In this document: piece by piece, positions 54,888 through 63,926 of the stretch
How the letters are laid out: each line of letters opens with the position of its first letter
Numbering within the stretch: the stretch's first letter is position 1
Origin: Lysobacteraceae bacterium CU05-9
GTDB lineage: Bacteria; Pseudomonadota; Gammaproteobacteria; Xanthomonadales; Xanthomonadaceae
Assembly (NCBI GenBank): GCA_007556525.1
Contig: SWJS01000002.1
Location: 186,001 to 250,000 of the forward strand
DNA length: 64,000 nt
Direction: 5' to 3'
Notes under the pieces: generated by a model
Database searches by the model: none
What the model saw: only the letters and a program-made list of their open reading frames with translations
What the model was told of the DNA's origin: nothing
Translations under genes and position numbers: made by a program

Positions 54888-55748
54888 TGCATTGGTGGGG
54901 AAGTAGATAGGTTTCAAAATGCCGCGGAGTTTATCGTAAGGCACGACCAGGGATTGCTCTCCAGCTGCGAAGGCGTCGATGTCATAGGGTTGGTAGTGAA
55001 GCAGGACGCCCTTGTCGGTGAAGGTGATGGAAGGTGGGATTTCGAATTTGTAGATCTCTTCGTGACCTTTGGGATCGTTGGGATGATGCTGTTTGATCCA
55101 GGTGCGGTAGGCGTCGTGTGCGAGCTCGGTGAACGCGGGGAGCTTGTTGAGTTCGAGGAGGTCGGCGAGTTTGAGTTGTTTTTGGGCGGACGGGTCGACG
55201 AGGTAATGCATCGTGGTCGGTTGGCCGTGAGCGCCGCCCCAGTAGGTGTAGCCTTTCAGCGTGAACATGTGGGCGTTGCCGTGGGTGCCGTGATAGCTCG
55301 GAGTGGCTTCGAGTTCGTAGGCGGCGACGCTGTCTTTGAGCGATTCGTTGGAGTCCTTGACGAAGGCATCGGCCATCTCCTGGTAGGTCGCGAAGTCACG
55401 CTTCGTTTCCATGTCCTTACCGACGCGGCCATATGCGCGGATCTCTTTGTCAAAAAATTCATTCACCCACTGATTGTTCGACTCTACGCGGGACATCTTG
55501 ATGGAGACGCAGTTTTTCTTCGGGGTCTTCGTGCAGGGTGGGAGTTGGATGTCGACGGGGACGATTTTGACAGTCAGTGGTTGCGTTGTCGAAGGTGTCG
55601 CCGGTGCTTCCGTTGCGGGAGGTGTCGGTTGATCTTCGACAGGCGCAGGTGTTGGCGCGTTCGTGGTGGTTTGAGCGGGAGCGGTTGGGCTGCTGCAGGC
55701 GATGAGTGCGGCGCTGAGGGCGATCGTAAGAATTGATTTTGTCATCAT
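54876..55748 (-). CDS. Putative lipoprotein with DUF3298-type domain (1 of 2)
   Basis: A 290-aa exported protein. The signal peptide ends in the lipobox LIAC (Cys about 18), followed by a Pro/Thr-rich linker (about 20-60). The mature part has paired cysteines CTKTPKKNC and a DUF3298/RsiV-like C-terminal domain with YTYWGGAHGQPTTMHYLVDP. A second member at 60883-61659 shares the YxGGAHG and KQxKLAD segments. Proteins with this domain (RsiV, PdaC) act at the cell wall; the role here is unknown. Its final residues Lys-Gly and the stop come from the inverted repeat. Confidence 0.8.
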   Translation of the reverse strand: MMTKSILTIALSAALIACSSPTAPAQTTTNAPTPAPVEDQPTPPATEAPATPSTTQPLTVKIVPVDIQLPPCTKTPKKNCVSIKMSRVESNNQWVNEFFDKEIRAYGRVGKDMETKRDFATYQEMADAFVKDSNESLKDSVAAYELEATPSYHGTHGNAHMFTLKGYTYWGGAHGQPTTMHYLVDPSAQKQLKLADLLELNKLPAFTELAHDAYRTWIKQHHPNDPKGHEEIYKFEIPPSITFTDKGVLLHYQPYDIDAFAAGEQSLVVPYDKLRGILKPIYFPTNAGKG

Positions 55749-55800
55749 GCGAATACCCTAGCTTGTCGGATGCAAAGGCCAAGTCAAAGAATCGCTACGC

Positions 55801-55826
55801 TAGGCTTAAGCCCTTAGCCTTTAGCC
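55801..55826 (-). repeat. GGCTAAA-type short tandem motif at a gene end
   Basis: On the minus strand GGCTAAA, GGCTAAG and GGCTTAA follow each other directly. The first two overlap the last codons and stop of the metallo-beta-lactamase-fold gene. It resembles the GGTAAAAGC arms in style, but the relation is uncertain. Confidence 0.35.
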
Positions 55827-57031
55827 TCGTGCGCAGCACACACCGGAACGGGATAGAGATTCGCCTTGTTGCCATCTCGCGTCGGAACGAGCGGATATTG
55901 CTCGGCGGTGCGGGTTGGCAAGTCGGGCCACCATTTGGCGAATGCGTAGGTCGAGTTGACGAGATCGACGGTCATGCCGGGAGGTGGGAGTATGAGGGGG
56001 TAGTTTTGGCAGGTGCTTGCTGCGACGGAACGGACGCCTGGTTCGGTCCACGTGTGGTCGGCGAGTTTAAATAACGCCCAGTGAATCGGCATCATCGTGC
56101 GCGCGCCGACTTGTTTCGCGGCGACGATCGCTTGCTCGGGACCGATGTGCCAATCGGGCCAGGCTTGGCTGTATTGCCCGACTTCGACGAGTGCAAGATC
56201 GAAGGGACCGAACTTGGAACCAATCTCCGGGAAGGAATCATGCATGCCGGTGTCGCCCGAATAAAACACACGATGCGACGGCCCGACGAACGCATAACCC
56301 GACCATAGCGTGTGATCGGCTTGTGGATTGATGCGACCGGAGTGATGGCGTGCGGGCACCGCGTTGATGGTCAGCGACTTCACTTTGGTTGATTGCCACC
56401 AGTCGAGTTCGATGATGCGATCCGGCGAAATACCCCATGATTTCAGGTGCGAACCGATGCCGAGAGGAACGACGAACAGGTTGGTCCAGGTGCGCATTCG
56501 CGCAATTGTGCCTTGATCGAGATGATCGTAATGGTCGTGCGAGATAACGACGACATCGACGTTTGGAATGTCGTTGAATTTCAACGGCGGATCATACCAA
56601 CGCTTGGGGCCCATGAATTGAAACGGCGACACACGATCGCTCCACACCGGATCGATGAGCACGGTCGTTTGGTCGAGATCCAACAACACCGATGAATGTC
56701 CGAACCATGTAACGCGTAAATCCGATGGTGTTTTCAGCGGTGCGGGTGATGTCTGCACGATGTTGATCGGCTCGTGCGGATTGCTGTCGATGTTTTCGCG
56801 GAAGGCGTCGCGCAATGATTTCGAAAATGATTCCTGCCACATCGGCTGCGGGTTATTGAATAATTTCCCGTCCCAATGGGTCGAAGCTGGAAACGTAGTC
56901 TTCGTTGCATCATTCGGCGCGGAGCCCATCGGTGTCCATGCCAGCGCGAGCAAAGCCATCGCGGCGATGACGAACAGCGCGAGTACCCCAATAAAAAACC
57001 GCTTCAATCTACTTAAGTTCGTACTCGTCAT
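55814..57031 (-). CDS. MBL-fold metal-dependent hydrolase, NAPE-PLD-like
   Basis: A 405-aa metallo-beta-lactamase-fold protein with one N-terminal helix (about 12-32) that anchors it to the membrane. The metal-binding HxHxDH motif is visible as ISHDHYDHLDQ, with further ligands in FYSGDTGMHDSF and MMPIHWALF. Segments HSSVLLDLDQTTVLIDPVWSDR and LVEVGQYSQAWPDWHIGPEQAI fit the N-acylphosphatidylethanolamine phospholipase D-like branch. Substrate not proven. The first 23 bp overlap the end of the DUF4153 gene. Confidence 0.87.
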   Translation of the reverse strand: MTSTNLSRLKRFFIGVLALFVIAAMALLALAWTPMGSAPNDATKTTFPASTHWDGKLFNNPQPMWQESFSKSLRDAFRENIDSNPHEPINIVQTSPAPLKTPSDLRVTWFGHSSVLLDLDQTTVLIDPVWSDRVSPFQFMGPKRWYDPPLKFNDIPNVDVVVISHDHYDHLDQGTIARMRTWTNLFVVPLGIGSHLKSWGISPDRIIELDWWQSTKVKSLTINAVPARHHSGRINPQADHTLWSGYAFVGPSHRVFYSGDTGMHDSFPEIGSKFGPFDLALVEVGQYSQAWPDWHIGPEQAIVAAKQVGARTMMPIHWALFKLADHTWTEPGVRSVAASTCQNYPLILPPPGMTVDLVNSTYAFAKWWPDLPTRTAEQYPLVPTRDGNKANLYPVPVCAAHEAKG

Positions 57032-58781
57032 TCCCCACCCTCACTCGCTTCCATGGATTCGGCACCAACTCCGCATTGCCGCTTTTCACCGATTCAAACA
57101 AGTCAGTTGTCGCGGGTCCTCGCACCAAGTCCGCGGGTTGCAGCATTCCGATTTGCTTCGGCTCATTATCGACGAGGACATAGACATGTGCCATCACCTT
57201 GGAATCATTTCCAAAAATAATCGCCTCACTCTGACCATCACCATTGAGATCCTGCCACCAGATCGTGCAACCAGTTCCTTCAGTGCACAGGAACATGTCA
57301 ACGTTATCTTGCTTATCAGCAATGCGCTTACGTAAAGCAGCATCCAACGGTGCGTTCACAGCCTCCGCATTGACGACATCAATCCGAACCTTCGAACCGT
57401 CATCCGAGGACTTGTCGCGCGGCTTCAATCGATCCGCTATGCGTCTACGGATTTTGTCTTCGTCACGCTTCACCCCGGCGGCGACATCCTTCGAGACGAA
57501 CGGCGCATTCGGTGCAGTGAGTTGGTTCAACGCGGCGAGGCCGAAACGTCCGTTTTCTTCCGTGAATTTAAGGTCCAAACCGGTGCCGAGGAATTTCATG
57601 ATGTTACCGCGCTCTGGCATCGCCTTCATCGCCAGCGTCCGCTTCAACTGCGCGTTCGCTTCAATGCGCCGACCATCGAGTAACGGCGTCAGGAATGCGA
57701 TGATGCCGATGCAAGTAATCACAGCGGCGATGCGGTTGGTGCGTGCGATCGTTGGCATCCAAGTCGCAGAGCGCGGACGCAACACGGAAACCGAATAGCC
57801 AATGGCATACGTGATCGCGAGCAACGTCACGAACGTGCCCCACAACCGCTCGGATGTCCACGAGTATTCGCTGACGCGTAGATAAAACGCCCACAACGCA
57901 ATCAAGCTCACCGGAATCAACGCAAGCCACAACCACTTCATCAATTGGCTGATGCGTGTTTGATACGGCGCGTCTTCATCACCGTCCTGGTAGGCCGCAT
58001 TGATAAATAATACCGAGAGTGCAACGGTGGGCAGCATGATCCAGGCGGCGGATCGGTTTTTGAAAATACCTGTGATACCGGTGAACGGCAAGCACACGAC
58101 CCAGACTGCGGCGAGCAACAACACCAACGGCAAAAACCACTTCAGCAACCCAAGCAGCAGGCGACGGAGATTTTCGAAACTTTCATGACGGAGCAACGCC
58201 GTCGCGATCACGACCGAGAACACCGCCGTTGTCGCAGGCATGTTGAACCAAGGCTTGCTGATTAGGTCGCGCAGTTCCTTGATGCCAATCAGCTTGAACA
58301 GTTCAGCACCCGCAAACAAAATCATCCAGAACAACTGCGTGAGCACGACCGCGAGCAAACACAAAATCGCGTTACGCCAAGTCGATTTATACAAATCGCG
58401 GTACGCGTGATGCGTTGGATTCAACACCGACCAATGCATGAGCAAATGCGTGGCTATGAACAAAAAGACCAGCATCGGCCCGACAGTTTGCGGTCGCCAC
58501 GATGGCGCTTCGGTTGGTGCGAACACCCAAGTGTTGTATTCAAAAACTGCAATGGTCAGCAGGATCAATCCGCCGATGATGATCGCGCGGCTGCGTTGCG
58601 AGAGACCATCAATCGCTTCGGTCGCATAGAACAAAACCGGCGCAAGCACCACGACATCAATCACCAACCGCAACGCCAGCGGCACCGGTGCTTCGAAATC
58701 GAAGTTGTAGTGGATGATCGCGAGGATGATGCCCTGAATCAGGCCGATCAGCGGGAGGTGCCAGCGAGTTTTGACGTCCAT
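57009..58781 (-). CDS. DUF4153 family membrane protein
   Basis: A 590-aa protein. The N-terminal 390 residues form about 10-12 transmembrane helices in the DUF4153 pattern (ALRLVIDVVVLAPVLFYA; PWFNMPATTAVFSVVIATALL; QLMKWLWLALIPVSLIALWAFYLRVSEY). The C-terminal 190 residues are soluble and end with IWWQDLNGDGQSEAIIFG, a calcium-binding-like DxNxDG loop. Function unknown. ATG 58781 (MDVKTRW) is chosen over 58808. The overlap with the downstream MBL-fold gene indicates co-translation. Confidence 0.75.
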   Translation of the reverse strand: MDVKTRWHLPLIGLIQGIILAIIHYNFDFEAPVPLALRLVIDVVVLAPVLFYATEAIDGLSQRSRAIIIGGLILLTIAVFEYNTWVFAPTEAPSWRPQTVGPMLVFLFIATHLLMHWSVLNPTHHAYRDLYKSTWRNAILCLLAVVLTQLFWMILFAGAELFKLIGIKELRDLISKPWFNMPATTAVFSVVIATALLRHESFENLRRLLLGLLKWFLPLVLLLAAVWVVCLPFTGITGIFKNRSAAWIMLPTVALSVLFINAAYQDGDEDAPYQTRISQLMKWLWLALIPVSLIALWAFYLRVSEYSWTSERLWGTFVTLLAITYAIGYSVSVLRPRSATWMPTIARTNRIAAVITCIGIIAFLTPLLDGRRIEANAQLKRTLAMKAMPERGNIMKFLGTGLDLKFTEENGRFGLAALNQLTAPNAPFVSKDVAAGVKRDEDKIRRRIADRLKPRDKSSDDGSKVRIDVVNAEAVNAPLDAALRKRIADKQDNVDMFLCTEGTGCTIWWQDLNGDGQSEAIIFGNDSKVMAHVYVLVDNEPKQIGMLQPADLVRGPATTDLFESVKSGNAELVPNPWKRVRVGNDEYELK

Positions 58782-58814
58782 GTACACGGCGCCCGTGGTG
58801 GAATTCAAACCAGT

Positions 58815-60455
58815 TTAGCGATATCCGTTGCTGATTGGGTAACGGCGCTCCTTGCCAAAAGCCCTCTTCGACACCTTCGGCCCCGGCGCCGATTGATGCC
58901 GCTTCCATTCGCTGATTCGCACGAGATGCAAGACGCGCTTCACCACGTCCTCGTTGAAGCCGGCCGCAATGATTTCGCCCGCATCCTGTTGTAGCTCGAT
59001 GTGCCGCTGAAGAATCGCATCCAGCACATCGTACGGCGGCAATGAATCTTGATCCTTCTGGTTGTCACGCAACTCTGCAGATGGAGGACGGTTGATCACT
59101 TCGGTCGGAATCACCGGCGCACCGGCGCGCGCATTGAGCCAACGGGACAGCGCGAACACTTCCGTCTTGTAAACGTCCTTGATCACCGCGTAGCCACCGT
59201 TCATGTCGCCGTAAATGGTGCAATAGCCGACAGCATATTCAGACTTGTTACCCGTCGTCAGCAACAGTCCGCCGAATTTATTCGACAATGCCATGAGGAT
59301 CGTGCCGCGGATGCGGGACTGCAAGTTTTCTTCGGTGGTATCGGATTCAGTACCTTCAAACGACGGCGCCAAGGCATCGAGAAATCCTTGAAACGGTTTC
59401 TCAATTGGAATCGTCATCATCGGCACGCCGAGGCGGTCGCATTGTTCCTGCGCCAAGTCATTCGATAAGTCGGCGGTGTAGCGCGATGGCAACCGCACGG
59501 CTGTGACATTCTCGGGACCCAATGCTTCTGCGGCAGCGACGAGAACCAGACTGGAGTCGATGCCACCTGAGAGACCGAGCCAGGTTTTTTTGAAGCCGTT
59601 CTTCAAGCAATAATCGCGCGTGCCACGGACGATCGCGCGCCACATCAAGGAGGTCTTACTTTCATCGTCCTCTTCGACCCACTGCACTTGCGTGAACTTG
59701 CCAGTGTCCGCGTCGAAATCAACGACCAGCAACAAGTCTTCGAACGACTTCGCCGCTTGATGCACATTCCCGTCCGCATCCGCGATCACGGACGCACCGT
59801 CATACACCAGCGAATCCTGACCGCCGACGACGTTGAGGTAGGCGATGGCGGTTTTGTTCTCTTTGACACGCGTGCTCAGCAAGTCATCACGTTGCGCGTG
59901 CTTCTCACCTTCGAAAGGAGACGCATTCAGCACCAACACGATTTGCGCGCCCGCCGCAACAGTCGAAGCCATCGGATCCGCGTACCAAATGTCTTCGCAA
60001 ATGATCAAGCCAACCTTGATGCCATTCACTTCAAAAACACAATCTTCACGATCCGGATCCACCACGAAATAACGACGTTCATCGAACACGGTGTAGTTCG
60101 GCAGTTCGCGCTTGCGGTAGGTGTGCTCAATGCGTCCATCGCGCAACACGCTGGCAGAGTTGTAAACCACAGCGCCGGCCGCTTCAGCCCAACCGACGAT
60201 CGCCGTAATGCCTGTGACGTCCTTCGCCAGTGCTTCAACTGATTCGGCGCATCGACGCAAATAACCCGGACGGTTGTACAAATCTTCCGACACGTATCCG
60301 CAAATCGACATCTCAGGAAACAAAATGACATCCGCCCTGAACTCATCACGCGCCTGCGCGATCAGTTGGCGCATCAAATCAAGATTGCGGTCGAAAGCGC
60401 CGACATGAAAATCGAATTGCGCCAGAGCGATGCGGAGTTTGTTGGTCATGGTCAT
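58815..60455 (-). CDS. nadE: Glutamine-dependent NAD+ synthetase
   Basis: A 546-aa two-domain enzyme. The N-terminal nitrilase/glutaminase domain has the catalytic triad segments ILFPEMSICGY (Glu), RKRELPNYTVFDE (Lys) and VGLIICEDIWY (Cys). The C-terminal amidotransferase domain has the ATP pyrophosphatase loop LGLSGGIDSSLVL and TGNKSEYAVGYCTIYGDMNGGYAVIKDVYKTEVF. It completes NAD synthesis from nicotinic acid adenine dinucleotide. Start may be 60455 or the ATG at 60449. Confidence 0.97.
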   Translation of the reverse strand: MTMTNKLRIALAQFDFHVGAFDRNLDLMRQLIAQARDEFRADVILFPEMSICGYVSEDLYNRPGYLRRCAESVEALAKDVTGITAIVGWAEAAGAVVYNSASVLRDGRIEHTYRKRELPNYTVFDERRYFVVDPDREDCVFEVNGIKVGLIICEDIWYADPMASTVAAGAQIVLVLNASPFEGEKHAQRDDLLSTRVKENKTAIAYLNVVGGQDSLVYDGASVIADADGNVHQAAKSFEDLLLVVDFDADTGKFTQVQWVEEDDESKTSLMWRAIVRGTRDYCLKNGFKKTWLGLSGGIDSSLVLVAAAEALGPENVTAVRLPSRYTADLSNDLAQEQCDRLGVPMMTIPIEKPFQGFLDALAPSFEGTESDTTEENLQSRIRGTILMALSNKFGGLLLTTGNKSEYAVGYCTIYGDMNGGYAVIKDVYKTEVFALSRWLNARAGAPVIPTEVINRPPSAELRDNQKDQDSLPPYDVLDAILQRHIELQQDAGEIIAAGFNEDVVKRVLHLVRISEWKRHQSAPGPKVSKRAFGKERRYPISNGYR

Positions 60456-60494
60456 TCGGACTTGAACGGATTAACCCATGATACCGTAACGCGC

Positions 60495-60839
60495 TTAACG
60501 CCTGCGCGTGCGATTCAAGCGGCGTTGGTTGGCCATTGCGGTTTTGTGAATTGGTTTCAGTCCCGCTTCCAAAATATCGCTCGCCGGATCCGCACTCACC
60601 GACCCCGTCATCATCTTCAACGGCATGAAGGCAGCTTCCATCCACATCGCCGCCCACGACGAATAAAACGCCATCACCTTCTCCGAGCTCATCCGCGTAA
60701 ATTCACGCTGATCGCGTCGCGACGGATTCGTACCGGCAAGCGCTATGCGCGTGAGACGTGACGCCACGACGGCGGGTGTCGCAAACGCGAGATCCGTAAC
60801 TTGCTTCTGGAGCTTGTCGGCGCTGGTTTTCTTAGGCAT
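60495..60839 (-). CDS. Phasin-like polyhydroxyalkanoate granule-associated protein (tentative)
   Basis: A short protein of 114 aa (120 aa if the upstream ATG at 60857 is used). The helical pattern, with VVASRLTRIALAGTNPSRRDQREFTRMSSEKVMAFYSSW, resembles the xanthomonad proteins annotated as PHA granule-associated phasins. A basic C-terminus (QRRLNRTRRR) follows. No pha synthesis genes lie in the window, so the functional reading is weak. It stands between nadE and a DUF3298-type gene on the same strand. Confidence 0.5.
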   Translation of the reverse strand: MPKKTSADKLQKQVTDLAFATPAVVASRLTRIALAGTNPSRRDQREFTRMSSEKVMAFYSSWAAMWMEAAFMPLKMMTGSVSADPASDILEAGLKPIHKTAMANQRRLNRTRRR

Positions 60840-60882
60840 GGCGATATTATCCGCCATGCCATGTGACTGATGCGTTACCGGA

Positions 60883-61659
60883 TTATTTGCCGATCGATTT
60901 CATGTATGCCGGCGTCGGATAATAATCGGCTTTCAGGACACCCTTCAGCTGCGAGTATGGAATCGTGTATTCCATGGGACCCTCCGCATATGGTGCAACC
61001 TCATAAACGTTGTAGAGGAACGTGAGACCAGTACGGTCGAAAACGAAATTCTCCGTCATCTCAAACTCAAACATCCTCAAGTACTCAGCAGCACCCTTAG
61101 CGCCTTCGCTCTTGACCACGCGTTGCCTGTTGCGCTCGCGTAACATCGCAGTCAATTTAGACATCTGCCCCGGCGCAACAACATCGGCTAGCTTGACTTG
61201 TTTGCGAGCCGTCGGATCCAGCACCACATACGCAAAATTCGGACTCCCGTGCGCCCCTCCCGTATACATCTCGGAGTGAACTGAGAACTGCTTTAAACGT
61301 CCCCAATCCCGCAGCGGAGCCGGAGTCACCTCATAATGGAAAGGCGGCGTCTCATACTCCTTGACGCCCTCATTCGATTGCGCGGCAAATGCATTGACGT
61401 CCTGCTGCAGCGTGCAGTTCTTCTTATTGCCATCACCCATATCGCTCCAGCAAGGCGGATACATGATGCGGTCCATCGTCGCTGTAATCCACGGATCGTC
61501 ACTTTGAATGCGCTTGAGATCCAGCTCCGCACATTGACCCTTGCCGAGCTTGCACGCCGGCATGGTGTAATTCGCCTTGACGACTTTGGACGCCGCCTGA
61601 CTCGTCGAAGGCCACGCCAGCAACAACCCCATCACAACAACACCGAATAACGCCCTCAT
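60883..61659 (-). CDS. Secreted DUF3298-type protein (2 of 2)
   Basis: A 258-aa protein with a cleavable signal peptide (about 1-22, ending SQAA). It is a paralogue of the lipoprotein at 54876: both have a mature N-terminal CKLGKGQC/CTKTPKKNC cysteine pair, the WGGAHG/TGGAHG core (MYTGGAHGSPNFAYVVLDP), KQVKLADVV/KQLKLADLL, and the ending PYSQLKGVLKADYYPT/PYDKLRGILKPIYFPT. Extra cysteines occur near CWSDMGDGNKKNC. The role is unknown, probably periplasmic. Confidence 0.8.
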   Translation of the reverse strand: MRALFGVVVMGLLLAWPSTSQAASKVVKANYTMPACKLGKGQCAELDLKRIQSDDPWITATMDRIMYPPCWSDMGDGNKKNCTLQQDVNAFAAQSNEGVKEYETPPFHYEVTPAPLRDWGRLKQFSVHSEMYTGGAHGSPNFAYVVLDPTARKQVKLADVVAPGQMSKLTAMLRERNRQRVVKSEGAKGAAEYLRMFEFEMTENFVFDRTGLTFLYNVYEVAPYAEGPMEYTIPYSQLKGVLKADYYPTPAYMKSIGK

Positions 61660-61828
61660 TGAGAACCCCTGAGTTGGTGGATATGTTTTTAGCGTAGAAC
61701 AATTTCACGTCCAAAAACCGCCCCTCAGCCATTTCCTACGGCACAACGGGTGGTTGTCTGACACATTTCGCACCTTGTTCAGGAAAATTCAGTTAGATTG
61801 TCACCAGACCAAACAACAACGGTGTCCG

Positions 61829-62302
61829 ATGAAACGCATTGCAATTTCGATGATTTTGGCTTCTGCCCTGGCCGCGTGTGCAACGACCGCAACCAATCCA
61901 AGTGGTTTGCAATCCACGGCACTCACCGGGCCTGAGGCGATGAAACTCGTCAAGCAATGCTCGCGTCCAAACCCGCCTCACGACATTCTGCGCCTCATGT
62001 CCCCGTCGGACATCCGACTGACGAACGCAAACCTCGGCAAGCTTGCCTCCATGAAGGACAGCGATGGCCGCGGTATCCGACCATTGAACGAATACATCTA
62101 TCAATACGTCGGCATCATCGACAAAGGCGTCAACAAAGTCTACGTCAACGCAATCATGCCACCACCGGATCAAATCATCTGGCAAAAACAAGCGCTCCTC
62201 ATGTGCGACGGCGGCGACCGTGCATTCGGCGCAGTGTTCAACCCCGAAACGAAAACCTTCAGCAATCTCGAAATCAACGGCTCCTACGCAAAGGGCCGCT
62301 GA
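61829..62302 (+). CDS. Small putative lipoprotein
   Basis: A 157-aa protein with signal peptide and lipobox LAAC (Cys about 17). Mature part has two further cysteines (VKQCSRP; LMCDGGDR) and a PPPDQIIWQKQALLMCDGG segment. No family recognised. ATG 61829 follows the signal; the open frame to 61754 would extend it without support. Its stop is 2 bp before the stop of the convergent histidine kinase gene. Confidence 0.7.
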   Translation: MKRIAISMILASALAACATTATNPSGLQSTALTGPEAMKLVKQCSRPNPPHDILRLMSPSDIRLTNANLGKLASMKDSDGRGIRPLNEYIYQYVGIIDKGVNKVYVNAIMPPPDQIIWQKQALLMCDGGDRAFGAVFNPETKTFSNLEINGSYAKGR

Positions 62303-62303
62303 C

Positions 62304-63917
62304 CTAACGCGGTTTTCGCAGCAGCGCATGCAGGCGCAGTCCACGCCCAAGATCATGAGCATGGAGGACCCCACCCAAAGACCGCACTCGATCCCGTAGC
62401 GATTGCAGTCCATGGCCGCGTGACAGGTCATCAACGCGGCCGATGCCGTCATCCAGTACATTGATGAACATCATCAACTCATCATTTCGCTCACTGATTC
62501 GTAGCCGCACCTCGCAGGCATCCGCGCGGGAATGCTTCACGATATTCGTGAGGGCTTCCTGCACGATGCGGTATGCGCTGTTCTGATACGCGATGTCGAA
62601 TTGACTGAGCAGCGACGCATCACCTTCCAACGTCATGCTGTAACTAATTTCCGCATTCTCCACCATCCTTCGCAGGCTTCCGCGATCGATGGCAACGATC
62701 AAACCAACTTCATCCAATGCGGCGGGCCGCAGCGCCTCCAACACCCGGGATATGTTGTTCCGCATCGCAAAGGTCAACGAACTCAATAGATCGACAGGTA
62801 CCGCTTCGTCCGGTCGCGCCTTCGCCAACTGCAAGTGAGTTTGTAACGCGGTTAAACTCTGACCAAACTCATCATGAAGCTCAAGTGCAAGCTGTCTGCG
62901 TTCACTCGCTTCAATGACCTGCATCTTTAATGCGGCCTCCCGGAGCTCGTTGGCAAGTTCGGTTGCACGGTGGTTGCTTGCGGTAAGGGCTTCGTTTTTT
63001 TCCGTGAGAATGTCCTGCGCCATGCCGAACAACAACGCCATCGCGCCGGCTACCGCGATGAATGCCTGCAACAGGATATTGGCATCACCTTTCATCCCAT
63101 ACCGATCCACCAGCTGCACAGCGACACTCGTCATGAACACGGAGATCGTTGCACCCCGCCATCCATATCTCATGGCAAAAACAATCACCGACGTCAACAT
63201 CGCCAACCGCATCAGCTCGAGCATCAACAATGAGCCGGAATTAATGCCGAGGAAAACCAGTCCCCCGAACAGTGGCAACAACCACGAACTTGCCTTGAGG
63301 ATCGGCAACATTCCTTTACGGAATTTCGGGGTCACGGCAATCGCGAGCAACGGCGCCGCCAACATGATGCCGACGAAATGCCCCAGGAAAACGCGAAGGT
63401 AAAACGTACTTACGTCAGGATCGGCTTGCTCCAGGAATACATAAATCCGATCCTTCGTTCCCGCAACCGCTGCAGAAATAATTGCGGCGATGTGGAGCAT
63501 CAGCATGTTTTTTTCGGATTGCAGATCAACCGGTTTGATGCGTCGATACTTGAGGAACAGCGCACCCGTTGATTGCGCCAATGGATCCACGATCGATCCA
63601 AGGAATGTAAGGTCCGGATGATTGCGCCAACCATACATGTTGAACCAGTTGATCCCGAACTTTCCCGGTATGCCCAGAAAGTAATACGCAAACACTTGCG
63701 CATTCAACCGCGCCGTCATCGCCGACAACAGCACCACCGGCCAATACCGATACGGCAACCACCACAGCATGAAGAACGTGATGCCCGATGGAAGCAACCA
63801 ATGCGTATAGGAGATTCGGATGATCGTCCAAAAACTGAACATCACGAACAACGCGATCAGTAAGTTATTCCGCCAAAATTTCTCCTGCGGCGTCCGCTTC
63901 CCCTCGATACCAAGCAT
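62304..63917 (-). CDS. MASE1-type membrane sensor histidine kinase (NarL-class, HisKA_3)
   Basis: A 537-aa sensor kinase. The N-terminal 300 residues form about eight transmembrane helices (MASE1-like). A coiled-coil linker (about 305-345) leads to the HisKA_3 dimerisation domain with phospho-acceptor His in ASERRQLALELHDEFGQSLTAL. The ATPase domain contains the N box (RIVQEALTNIVKHSRA) and G box (VLDDGIGRVD, GHGLQSLRDRVRSLGG). It should act with a NarL-family response regulator. The neighbouring gene to the right lies only 9 bp upstream but is too incomplete to identify. Confidence 0.88.
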   Translation of the reverse strand: MLGIEGKRTPQEKFWRNNLLIALFVMFSFWTIIRISYTHWLLPSGITFFMLWWLPYRYWPVVLLSAMTARLNAQVFAYYFLGIPGKFGINWFNMYGWRNHPDLTFLGSIVDPLAQSTGALFLKYRRIKPVDLQSEKNMLMLHIAAIISAAVAGTKDRIYVFLEQADPDVSTFYLRVFLGHFVGIMLAAPLLAIAVTPKFRKGMLPILKASSWLLPLFGGLVFLGINSGSLLMLELMRLAMLTSVIVFAMRYGWRGATISVFMTSVAVQLVDRYGMKGDANILLQAFIAVAGAMALLFGMAQDILTEKNEALTASNHRATELANELREAALKMQVIEASERRQLALELHDEFGQSLTALQTHLQLAKARPDEAVPVDLLSSLTFAMRNNISRVLEALRPAALDEVGLIVAIDRGSLRRMVENAEISYSMTLEGDASLLSQFDIAYQNSAYRIVQEALTNIVKHSRADACEVRLRISERNDELMMFINVLDDGIGRVDDLSRGHGLQSLRDRVRSLGGVLHAHDLGRGLRLHALLRKPR

Positions 63918-63926
63918 GGTGGTCAG

